Position numbers and translations under genes: made by a program. Shown here piece by piece: positions 1-6,979 of a DNA stretch of 31,724 nt; position 1 is the stretch's first letter; each line of letters opens with the position of its first letter. The DNA is from UBA5972 sp964600965 (GTDB lineage Bacteria > Pseudomonadota > Alphaproteobacteria > Rhodobacterales > Rhodobacteraceae): assembly GCA_964600965.1 (NCBI GenBank), contig CAZRLO010000019.1, positions 1 through 31,724 of the forward strand, written 5' to 3'. The notes under the pieces were generated by a model. The model saw nothing but the letters and a program-made list of their open reading frames with translations. It had not been told where the DNA came from and ran no database searches.

Positions 1-965
1 GCCACCGCATAATCGTTGAAATCATGCGCCCCGGTGATCTTGACCGCGCCAGACCCAAACGCAGGATCGGGATATTCATCCCTGATGATCGGGATCAGGC
101 GGCGATGTTCCTTTGGACCCACCGGAATTTCGCACAATTTCCCGACAATCGGCGCATATCGTGCATCGTCCGGATGCACCGCCACCGCGCCGTCGCCCAG
201 CATGGTTTCGGGCCGCGTGGTCGCGATCGAAATATAGTTCCGCATCTCGCGAAACACCACTTCGCCATCTTCATTGTTCTCCAAATACTCATATTCCTCG
301 CCATCAGCGAGCGGGTACCTGAAGTGCCACATGTGCCCCTGAACCTCGACATTCTCGACCTCGAGGTCGGAAATCGCGGTCTCGAAATGCGGGTCCCAGT
401 TGACCAGGCGTTTTCCCCTGTAAATCAGGCCCTTGTCGTACATTTCCACAAAGACCTTGATCACGGCATCGTGGAAATTCGGTGCGTCTGAGCCCGCGTC
501 GGGGTCGCCCTTGGCGCCGCCCATGGTGAAGGCTTCGCGCGACCAGTCACACGAGGCGCCAAGGCGTTTCAACTGGCCGATGATCACGCCGCGGGATTTG
601 ACCTTTTGTTCCCAAACCCGGCGCACGAAGGCCTCGCGCCCCATTTCGACGCGGCTCGGCTCGCCGTTGGCGGCCATTTCGCGCTCGGTCACCATCTGGG
701 TGGCGATGCCCGCATGGTCGGTGCCGGGTTGCCACAGCGTGTCAAATCCCTGCATCCGTTTCCAGCGGACCAGAATATCCTGCAACGTATTGTTGAACGC
801 GTGTCCCATATGCAGGCTGCCGGTCACGTTCGGCGGCGGGATCATGATCGAGAAGGTCTCGTCGCGCGCCGCGTTTGCCCCTGCGGCAAAGGCATTTTCC
901 GCCTCCCAGCGGGCCGAAATCGCCGCTTCGGAAGTCGGCGCGTCAAAGTTTTTGTCCATAGCCAT
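1..965 (-). CDS. valS: Valine--tRNA ligase, N-terminal part (runs off the left edge)
   Basis: This is the class I aminoacyl-tRNA synthetase that charges tRNA-Val in the cytoplasm. Only the first 321 codons or so are in the window, and the frame is still open at base 1. The start at 965 gives MAMDKNFDAP; a second ATG two codons on (959) is possible. A purine-rich stretch (GGGGCAGAG) precedes the first ATG. The class I HIGH signature appears as HMGH at about residues 52-55, inside PPPNVTGSLHMGHAFN, which is typical of ValRS. Further on, DTLWQPGTDHAGIATQ and the start of the editing (CP1) domain, with TTRPETMLGD and then GSGAVKITGAHDFND, are readable on the minus strand. The KMSKS motif and anticodon-binding domain lie outside the window. 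The family call is secure. Confidence 0.96.
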   Translation of the reverse strand, partial: MAMDKNFDAPTSEAAISARWEAENAFAAGANAARDETFSIMIPPPNVTGSLHMGHAFNNTLQDILVRWKRMQGFDTLWQPGTDHAGIATQMVTEREMAANGEPSRVEMGREAFVRRVWEQKVKSRGVIIGQLKRLGASCDWSREAFTMGGAKGDPDAGSDAPNFHDAVIKVFVEMYDKGLIYRGKRLVNWDPHFETAISDLEVENVEVQGHMWHFRYPLADGEEYEYLENNEDGEVVFREMRNYISIATTRPETMLGDGAVAVHPDDARYAPIVGKLCEIPVGPKEHRRLIPIIRDEYPDPAFGSGAVKITGAHDFNDYAV

Positions 966-1063
966 CAGCTCTGCCCCGGTGCGGTTTTGCCCGGTTTCTT
1001 ACAGCGCGGCGCGGTCAAGGGAAAGCCCCGGCTTCATCCACGGCTGGCGGTATGCGGCGCGCC

Positions 1064-1684
1064 CTAATCCACCCGCGTGCGGGCGGCATCGGCATCCACC
1101 AACGGCCGGGGCGCGGCATTCATCACCGCCGGATCATAAGGCTTGCGGGCAAACACACCGGCAACCATCGGGCGGAAGAATTCGAGTGGCATTGCGTCAT
1201 AGGCAGGATCAAAGCTCGACTGATCCCAGCGTTCGCAAAACGCGGCACAATCGTCAAAGAACGGGTGCCCTGCATGCCGGTCGCGCTTGTGTTGATCGAA
1301 ACCGTCCAGGTGGTGCCCGTAATACAGCATCTGGAAATCGCCGTGCGCCTCGACCACCCAGCGACATTGCTCGCGCACGAACGGTCTGAGGATCGTGGCG
1401 GCGTATTCGTCATGGTTATAGGGCGCGTAGATATCGCCGATGTCATGCAACAGCGCGCATACCACCCAGTCGACATCGGCCCCGTCACGCCATGCCCGGG
1501 TTGCGCATTGCAGCGAATGGCCAAGGCGGGTGATCTGATAACCGGAAATGCTTTCGTCAAGTTCGACCAGCGCCTTCAGCAGCCGATCGGCCGTGCCTCG
1601 GGTATATTCGATCTCGTGTTCGGTCAGAAAGGCATAGTCCTCGGCGTCGCCATCTTTCATCTGCGTGAATTTCACCCGGTCCAT
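1064..1684 (-). CDS. HD-domain mixed-valent di-iron oxygenase, PhnZ/TmpB-like
   Basis: A 206-residue HD-domain protein. The ATG at 1684 lies one base after the stop of the upstream dioxygenase gene. A good ribosome site (GGAGGG) lies inside the end of that gene, so the two are translationally coupled. The candidate di-iron ligands are visible: H56, H80-D81 (LLHDIGD), H91, H114 (EAHG) and D154 (ERWDQSSFDP). The 24-residue step from the first His to the HD pair is what I recall for PhnZ. Y49 precedes the GHSLQ motif, the region where PhnZ uses a Tyr/Glu lid. PhnZ and TmpB open the C-P bond of a 1-hydroxyphosphonate with O2, giving phosphate and a carboxylate, and work after a Fe/2OG hydroxylase. 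Here that partner is the adjacent gene. The substrate is not known; a different alcohol or a myo-inositol-oxygenase-like role remains possible. The oxygenase-type HD fold is well supported, phosphonate use only inferred. Confidence 0.8.
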   Translation of the reverse strand: MDRVKFTQMKDGDAEDYAFLTEHEIEYTRGTADRLLKALVELDESISGYQITRLGHSLQCATRAWRDGADVDWVVCALLHDIGDIYAPYNHDEYAATILRPFVREQCRWVVEAHGDFQMLYYGHHLDGFDQHKRDRHAGHPFFDDCAAFCERWDQSSFDPAYDAMPLEFFRPMVAGVFARKPYDPAVMNAAPRPLVDADAARTRVD

Positions 1685-1685
1685 T

Positions 1686-2618
1686 TCACCCTCCGCTGGC
1701 GGCATAAAGCGCGACATCTCCGCTGGCCCCTGCGGCCAGCGCCTTGGCCTGAGCCGCGCGGATTTCGTCGTAAAGGGCCAGACTATTCGGGGAAAACAAT
1801 GTCGTCGGTGGCGCGATGTTGACGAAATGACCATGCCGGTCGGCACCGCGTGCCAGCATCGCGTAGTCACGGTCGGCCACTTCCTGTTTCGCCGCCGGGC
1901 TGAGATACCGGATCGCGACGCCGATACGGCGGTCGTCGCTGGAATTCGGACCCGAACCGTGGATCATCAGGCCGTGATGCAGGCTGATCTCGCCGGGCAA
2001 AAGTTCGATCGCGGTCTTGTCAACGTCGTTGACATCGACCTGAATTTCCTGACCGCGGCTCAGCAGATTGTTTTGCGAATAGGTGTCGGCATGGGGCAAA
2101 ATCTCGTTCTTGTGACTGCCACGCACGAAATCCATGCAGCCCGATGCGCGTGTCGCCGGTGACAGCGCGATCCAGGCGGTGGTCAGATTGTCGATCGCGC
2201 CCAGCCCCCAATAGGTCAGGTCCTGATGCATCGAAACGACCTGCCGGGTCCGGGGTTCCTTGATAAAGAACTCCGCCGACCAGATCATGATATCGGGGCC
2301 CAGGATGCTTTCGACGATATCCAGCAGTGCGGGGTGTCTTGCAATATTTGCGGCCAGCGGCATGACCGCATGCGCGTTGACCCGCTTGTAGGTATTGAGC
2401 GGCAATGGCAGATCGCGGTCGAGCCAGTCGCGTTCGATCCCCTCGAGCTCCGCCCGCCATTGCCCGGCGGTTTCCGCCGACACCGCGCGAAGCCCATGGC
2501 AATAGCCATCGGCCCAGTACCGCGATACCTGTTCGTCCGTTAGCGGCAGGCCGCCTGTTTGGTCTGTTCGGGGCATCTGGACACCACTCTTGCCGGTTGT
2601 TCGGGTCAAGTGTTGCAT
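1686..2618 (-). CDS. Fe(II)/2-oxoglutarate-dependent dioxygenase, PhyH family (PhnY*/TmpA-like)
   Basis: A 310-residue protein of the phytanoyl-CoA dioxygenase family, which hydroxylates a C-H bond using O2 and 2-oxoglutarate. The double-stranded beta-helix iron triad is readable: H131-x-D133 (SMHQD) and H220 (LMIHGSGPN). R231, eleven residues after the distal His, is in the place of the 2-oxoglutarate arginine. The ATG at 2618 has GGAGG ten bases upstream. A second in-frame ATG at 2576 (MPRTDQ) would give 296 residues and has a poorer ribosome site. The stop codon is one base from the start of the HD-oxygenase gene, and an Lrp-type regulator lies 47 bases upstream in the same direction. In known phosphonate systems such an enzyme makes the 1-hydroxyphosphonate that the HD protein then cleaves. 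The family is certain and the substrate open. Confidence 0.88.
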   Translation of the reverse strand: MQHLTRTTGKSGVQMPRTDQTGGLPLTDEQVSRYWADGYCHGLRAVSAETAGQWRAELEGIERDWLDRDLPLPLNTYKRVNAHAVMPLAANIARHPALLDIVESILGPDIMIWSAEFFIKEPRTRQVVSMHQDLTYWGLGAIDNLTTAWIALSPATRASGCMDFVRGSHKNEILPHADTYSQNNLLSRGQEIQVDVNDVDKTAIELLPGEISLHHGLMIHGSGPNSSDDRRIGVAIRYLSPAAKQEVADRDYAMLARGADRHGHFVNIAPPTTLFSPNSLALYDEIRAAQAKALAAGASGDVALYAASGG

Positions 2619-2665
2619 TGCGTCACCGCCTCCGCAAATCGTGCCGCGACACCGCCCGGTCGTTT

Positions 2666-3109
2666 TCAGATCGCGCCGGCGCGGTTGAATTTGGTGCTGA
2701 GGTGGATCAGACTTTCCGACGAACGCACGCCGGGAATGCCGCCGATTATGTCCAGCACCTGATCCATCGCCGTCGTCGTCGCGCTGGCAAGCTCCAGAAT
2801 CATGTCGAATCGGCCCGAACTGGTATGCACGACCTCGACCTCGGGCATTGCCTTCAGGCGGCTGACAACGGCCGCGGTGCTGCGGGGTTCGACCTGCAAC
2901 AGCACCGTTGCCCGGATGCGCCCAAGCCGTGCGATGGTGCCAAGTTTCAGCGTGTAACCCGCGATGGTGCCGCTTCGCTCAAGTCGTTCCAGCCGGGCCT
3001 GTGCGGTCGTTCGCGCAATTCCCAGGCCCCGCGCCAACGTCGATATGCTGGTGCGCGCATCTGCGCTGAGTGTGCTTAGAATTCGGTTATCCAGGTCGTC
3101 TTTGATCAT
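2666..3109 (-). CDS. Lrp/AsnC-family transcriptional regulator
   Basis: A 147-residue DNA-binding regulator of the feast/famine family. The N-terminal helix-turn-helix spans about residues 1-50 (DNRILSTLSADARTSISTLA, then ARTTAQARLERLERSGTIAGY). The C-terminal RAM/AsnC ligand-binding domain follows (VVHTSSGRFDMILEL, then GVRSSESLIHLST). Such proteins usually sense amino acids or related small molecules and often control their own neighbourhood. The ATG at 3109 is preferred to a TTG nine bases upstream (3118), because MIKDDLDNRIL is the usual family start. The gene is first in a likely minus-strand operon with the dioxygenase and HD oxygenase, and it is divergent from a fold-III decarboxylase. 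It is therefore the probable local regulator of both directions. The ligand is unknown; an amino acid, aminophosphonate or amine is plausible. Confidence 0.93.
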   Translation of the reverse strand: MIKDDLDNRILSTLSADARTSISTLARGLGIARTTAQARLERLERSGTIAGYTLKLGTIARLGRIRATVLLQVEPRSTAAVVSRLKAMPEVEVVHTSSGRFDMILELASATTTAMDQVLDIIGGIPGVRSSESLIHLSTKFNRAGAI

Positions 3110-3158
3110 TATGCCCAAATCTCTGTCATTACGACCGCAATATCTGGCATTATGTCAT
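3108..3158. promoter_or_regulatory. Divergent control region with imperfect inverted repeat (candidate Lrp operator)
   Basis: This AT-rich stretch lies between the regulator (start 3109) and the decarboxylase (start 3225). An 8-base arm ATTATGCC at 3108-3115 is matched 7 of 8 by GGCATTAT at 3146-3153. TGTCAT occurs at 3124-3129 and again at 3153-3158, and its reverse form TGACA at 3175-3179. A TATAAA at 3158-3163 could be a -10 element for the rightward gene. Lrp-type regulators commonly bind such degenerate AT-rich repeats. The assignment is inference from position and composition. Confidence 0.35.
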
Positions 3159-3224
3159 ATAAAACAAGAGAAACTGACAAATTTATCCCCGATGCTCGGG
3201 ATCCATTCGAATGCGGAGGACCCC

Positions 3225-4379
3225 ATGGACCTGACAAGACCGGTCGCAGAATCCCCTGGCGCCTATCTGCGTTCGGCCCAACCTGACGCGCCAGTCTTCT
3301 TTTTTGCACCGCGCATTGTGCAGCAAAACGCGCGCTCCTTTCAGCGTGGCTTCGCCGGGCTCGTCAGCTATGCGGTCAAGGCCAATCCCGACCCGATGGT
3401 TCTGGAAAACCTGCTGGCGGCAGGAATTTCGGCCTTTGATGTTGCCTCGCCCTCCGAATTTCGCGGTGTGCGCAACCTCGCCCCCGGCGCGACGCTGCAC
3501 TACCACAATCCGGTGCGCTCGCGCCACGAGATCGCCGCGGCGCTGGAATGCGGCATCACTTCGTTTTCCGTGGATCGCCCGCAGGAACTGGCCAAGCTGG
3601 CGGCGCTGGCGCAGGGCCGCATCCTTGAAACCAGCATCCGCCTGGCCTTGCCGGTGTCGGGCGGGGCCTATCATTTTGGCGACAAGTTCGGAGCGCCGCC
3701 CGATCTGGCGGTCGAACTCTTGCAAGGCGCGGCGACGTTTGGATTCACCCCTTCCATGACCTTCCATCCCGGTACGCAATGTACCGACCCTGCCGCGTGG
3801 GACACTTACATCAACGCCTGCGCCCGGATCGCGAGGCGGGCCGGCATCCGTCTGGCCCGGCTTAATGTCGGCGGCGGTTTTCCCAGCCATCGCGGGCTGG
3901 ATGCGCCCGAACTGCCGCCGATCTTCGCGGGTATCAGCGCGGCGGTCGCGCGCGCGTTTCGCGGCCACGAACCGGCCCTGATCTGCGAGCCCGGCCGGGC
4001 AATGGTGGCCGAGGCATTCACCCTTGCAACCCGCGTCAAAGCGATTGGCGAGGATGGCTCGGTGTTTCTAAACGATGGCATCTATGGCGGGCTGGCGGAA
4101 TTGCCGTCAATCGGCACACAAGCCCGGATCACCGCGATTTCGTCCGCGGGATCAGCGATTCCCGGTCCGGCCACGCCACGCCGGGTCTTTGGCCCGACAT
4201 GCGATTCGCTGGATGTGCTGCCTGAAAAAATCAACCTGCCGAACGCGATTGCCGAGGATGACTACGTTCTCTTCGCCGGAAACGGCGCCTATTCCACCGC
4301 GCTTTCGACCCGGTTCAATGGGTATGGCAACCACGCGGTCGTTACCTTGATGCCCAAAATGACCCAAACGTGCGCATGA
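3225..4379 (+). CDS. PLP-dependent fold-III decarboxylase (ornithine/lysine/diaminopimelate decarboxylase family)
   Basis: A 384-residue alanine-racemase-fold decarboxylase. The PLP lysine is K52 in SYAVKANP. Other family marks are TFHPGTQ (about 179-185), the glycine-rich phosphate loop NVGGGFP (214-220), EPGR (255-258) and GPTCDSLD, with the C-terminal catalytic Cys at 326. This pattern is closer to bacterial ornithine decarboxylase than to LysA. The start at 3225 is chosen because GGAGGA lies four bases upstream; the frame is open further 5' but would run through the control region. The expected reaction is decarboxylation of L-ornithine to putrescine or of a similar basic amino acid. Divergence from an Lrp-type regulator fits control by an amino acid. 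Whether it takes part in the pathway of the neighbouring oxygenases is unknown; it could equally be a self-standing polyamine gene. Confidence 0.88.
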   Translation: MDLTRPVAESPGAYLRSAQPDAPVFFFAPRIVQQNARSFQRGFAGLVSYAVKANPDPMVLENLLAAGISAFDVASPSEFRGVRNLAPGATLHYHNPVRSRHEIAAALECGITSFSVDRPQELAKLAALAQGRILETSIRLALPVSGGAYHFGDKFGAPPDLAVELLQGAATFGFTPSMTFHPGTQCTDPAAWDTYINACARIARRAGIRLARLNVGGGFPSHRGLDAPELPPIFAGISAAVARAFRGHEPALICEPGRAMVAEAFTLATRVKAIGEDGSVFLNDGIYGGLAELPSIGTQARITAISSAGSAIPGPATPRRVFGPTCDSLDVLPEKINLPNAIAEDDYVLFAGNGAYSTALSTRFNGYGNHAVVTLMPKMTQTCA

Positions 4380-4423
4380 ATTGACTTTTCCCGGACCCGC
4401 TGGTCTGCCAGAATTCACCCATC

Positions 4424-5425
4424 ATGGAACGCCCCAGCATCAACCACGTCGTAATCATGGACGGCACATTGTCCAGTCTGGGCCCCAACCTTGAAAGCAA
4501 TGCCGGACTGACGTGGAAATTGCTGCGCGAACTGACCCCGGCCCGAAACCTTTCGATCACGTACGAGGCCGGTATTCAGTGGTGTAACTGGCACAGCATG
4601 GTCGATCTGGCCGCCGGCATCGGCATCAATGGTCAGATAAGGCGGGCCTACGGTTTCATCGCCAGCCGCTATCGTCCGGGCGACCGCATCTTTCTGTTTG
4701 GCTTTTCACGCGGGGCGTATGCGGTGCGGTCGCTGGCCGGGGTCATCGACCTGATTGGCCTTCTGAAACCCGAACACGCGACCGAGGTGAATATCCGTCA
4801 GGCTTTTCGGCACTATATGAACCGTCCGAAGTCCGATTTCCTGCAGACCTTTGCCAAAGACAAATGCACACCCGACGTCGAAATTGAAATGATCGGCGTC
4901 TGGGACACGGTAAAGGCTCTGGGCATTCAATATCCGGTGCTGTGGCGACTGGCCCCGCAGGCAACCGATTTTCATAACCACGAAATCGGACAATCGGTGC
5001 GAAACGGGTTTCATGCGTTGGCGCTGGATGAAACCCGCACCGCCTTTTCGCCGGTTTTGTGGCGATGCCGCAAAGGCTGGACCGGGCATCTGGAACAGGC
5101 GTGGTTTCGCGGCTCGCACGCCGATGTCGGGGGGCATATCGGCAACTTTACGGCCGCAAGACCGCTTTCAAACATTCCGCTGGTATGGATGCTGGACCAC
5201 GCCGAAAGGTGCGGCCTGCCCCTGCCGGTTGGATGGCGCGACCGGTTTCCGATGGATCCGAACGCGCCGGCACATGGTACCTATCGCGGGATTGCCAAGT
5301 ATTTCCTTTACCGGCGTAAACGCGAAACACTGCGCGATGCGTCCGAGTTTCTTCATGAAAGCGTGGCGCAGTCACGCCGGGGTGCAGCAATAACCGGCAG
5401 TTCGGCCCAACCGGCAACGCCGTGA
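4424..5425 (+). CDS. DUF2235 alpha/beta-hydrolase (Tle1-like phospholipase fold)
   Basis: A 333-residue protein of the DUF2235 family, which includes the type VI secretion phospholipase effectors of the Tle1 class as well as many stand-alone proteins. The family start is visible as HVVIMDGTLSSLGPN, the nucleophile elbow as GFSRGAYA (S95), then GVWDTVKALG (D161) and GSHADVGGHIG (H232), giving a plausible Ser-Asp-His triad. There is no signal peptide or membrane segment, so it is probably cytoplasmic unless secreted by another route. The ATG at 4424 lacks a clear ribosome site and begins 44 bases after the decarboxylase stop, so it may be co-transcribed. No VgrG, PAAR or immunity-like gene is adjacent, which argues against a T6SS effector. 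The real substrate, lipid or other ester, is not evident. Confidence 0.85.
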   Translation: MERPSINHVVIMDGTLSSLGPNLESNAGLTWKLLRELTPARNLSITYEAGIQWCNWHSMVDLAAGIGINGQIRRAYGFIASRYRPGDRIFLFGFSRGAYAVRSLAGVIDLIGLLKPEHATEVNIRQAFRHYMNRPKSDFLQTFAKDKCTPDVEIEMIGVWDTVKALGIQYPVLWRLAPQATDFHNHEIGQSVRNGFHALALDETRTAFSPVLWRCRKGWTGHLEQAWFRGSHADVGGHIGNFTAARPLSNIPLVWMLDHAERCGLPLPVGWRDRFPMDPNAPAHGTYRGIAKYFLYRRKRETLRDASEFLHESVAQSRRGAAITGSSAQPATP

Positions 5426-5511
5426 TCCGGGGGCAGCGACCGCGCAGGTTCGCGAATTTCGGTCTTTACACCGATGCCGATTAGGATACCCCGACCACGC
5501 GGAGGCTGTGC

Positions 5512-6957
5512 ATGAACAAGGCGATCATGATTCAGGGTACCGGCAGCAATGTCGGAAAATCGCTGCTGGTCGCGGGCTTGTGCCGTGCGTTCAGATTGCG
5601 TGGCCTGAAAGTGCGCCCGTTCAAGCCGCAAAACATGTCGAACAATGCCGCCGTGACGACAGATGGCGGCGAAATCGGACGGGCGCAGGCGCTACAGGCG
5701 CTGGCCGCGGGGTGTGATGCGCATTCCGATCTGAACCCCGTCCTGCTGAAGCCCCAAACCGAAACCGGCGCCCAGGTCGTCGTCCACGGGCGGCACCGGA
5801 CAAATGTGCGGGCGCGGGATTATGCGGGGCTGAAACCTGTATTGCTTGCCGCGGCGCTGGAAAGTTTTGCACGCGTTTCCGCACACGCCGATCTGGTGAT
5901 CGTCGAGGGAGCCGGCTCTCCGGCCGAAACCAATCTGCGTCAGGGCGATATCGCCAATATGGGCTTTGCCGAGGCCGCGGATATTCCGGTAATCTTGGCG
6001 GGTGACATAGACCGGGGCGGCGTGATCGCCCAGATCGTCGGCACGCAATCCGTCCTGCCGCCCGCCGATCGGGACAGGATAAAGGGGTTTATGATCAACA
6101 AGTTCCGGGGCGATCCGACGCTGTTTGCCACCGGTATGAGCGAAATCGAAACCCGAACCGGCTGGCCGTCGCTAGGGCTGATCTCGTGGTTTCCCGGCGC
6201 GCTGCATCTGCCGGCCGAGGATGCCATGGACATCCGTTCCTCCGGTGTGGGCACGTTCAAGATCGCGGTGCCGCAGCTTTCGCGCATCGCGAATTTCGAC
6301 GATCTTGACCCACTTGCGGCGGAACCCGGTGTGCGGGTCGAGATGGTGGCACCCGGCCATCCTCTGCCCGCCGATGCCCACCTGATTCTGATCCCCGGCA
6401 GCAAGGCAACCATCGCCGATCTGGCGGACTTTCGGGCGCAGGGGTGGGATATCGACCTTGCCGCGCATATCCGGCGCGGCGGAAACGTGCTGGGCATTTG
6501 CGGCGGCTACCAGATGCTGGGGCACAGGATCACCGACGCCGACGGGATCGAGGGCAAGCCCGGATCGGTTGCGGGGTTGGGGCACCTGAACGTCACCACC
6601 GCGTTGCTGGCCGAAAAACGACTCGCCGAAGTCGACGCGCGTTATTTGCCGGACGGTCCGTCGCTGACCGGCTATGAAATCCACATCGGTACGACCGCGG
6701 GGCCGGATTGCGCGCGCGCCTGGCTATCGGTCGGCACCCGTCCCGAAGGCGCGCAATCGCCGGACGGGCGCGTTCTGGGATGCTATCTGCACGGCATGTT
6801 TGCGTCTGACTCGTTTCGCAAAGCGTTTATCGAAGGCCTTGGCGGCCAAGGGTCCGACCTGGCTTTCGGCGCGCTCGTGGATCAGACGCTGGATGCGCTG
6901 GCCGCGCATTTGACCGAACATGTAGATCTGGACCGGTTGCTGGCAATCGCCCGGTAA
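5512..6957 (+). CDS. cobQ: Cobyric acid synthase CobQ (glutamine-hydrolysing)
   Basis: A 481-residue enzyme that amidates four peripheral carboxylates of adenosylcobyrinic acid a,c-diamide, using glutamine and ATP, late in cobalamin synthesis. The N-terminal dethiobiotin-synthetase-like ATPase domain starts with the P-loop QGTGSNVGKS (8-17). KPQNMSNNAAVT (38-49) and VEGAGSPAE (131-139) are CobQ hallmarks. The C-terminal glutamine amidotransferase domain has the nucleophile C330 in GICGGYQMLG and H427 in GCYLHGMF. Length is normal. GGAGG six bases before the ATG at 5512 supports the start. No other cobalamin gene is in the window and I saw no B12 riboswitch in the 86-base leader, so it is an isolated pathway gene. 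It converges on the popZ-like gene. Confidence 0.97.
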   Translation: MNKAIMIQGTGSNVGKSLLVAGLCRAFRLRGLKVRPFKPQNMSNNAAVTTDGGEIGRAQALQALAAGCDAHSDLNPVLLKPQTETGAQVVVHGRHRTNVRARDYAGLKPVLLAAALESFARVSAHADLVIVEGAGSPAETNLRQGDIANMGFAEAADIPVILAGDIDRGGVIAQIVGTQSVLPPADRDRIKGFMINKFRGDPTLFATGMSEIETRTGWPSLGLISWFPGALHLPAEDAMDIRSSGVGTFKIAVPQLSRIANFDDLDPLAAEPGVRVEMVAPGHPLPADAHLILIPGSKATIADLADFRAQGWDIDLAAHIRRGGNVLGICGGYQMLGHRITDADGIEGKPGSVAGLGHLNVTTALLAEKRLAEVDARYLPDGPSLTGYEIHIGTTAGPDCARAWLSVGTRPEGAQSPDGRVLGCYLHGMFASDSFRKAFIEGLGGQGSDLAFGALVDQTLDALAAHLTEHVDLDRLLAIAR

Positions 6958-6979
6958 GCACACGGCACCTCGCCGCAGG

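Noticed and set aside
433..1389. Plus-strand frame of 318 codons opposite valS and the HD oxygenase
   Set aside because: It spans two unrelated minus-strand genes and their gap, and shows no domain.
4424..5425. DUF2235 protein as a type VI secretion effector
   Set aside because: No VgrG, PAAR, Hcp or immunity-like gene lies within the window, so only the hydrolase fold is claimed.
5426..5511. Possible cobalamin riboswitch before cobQ
   Set aside because: The gap is only 86 bases and I could not find the B12-box or the expected helices.
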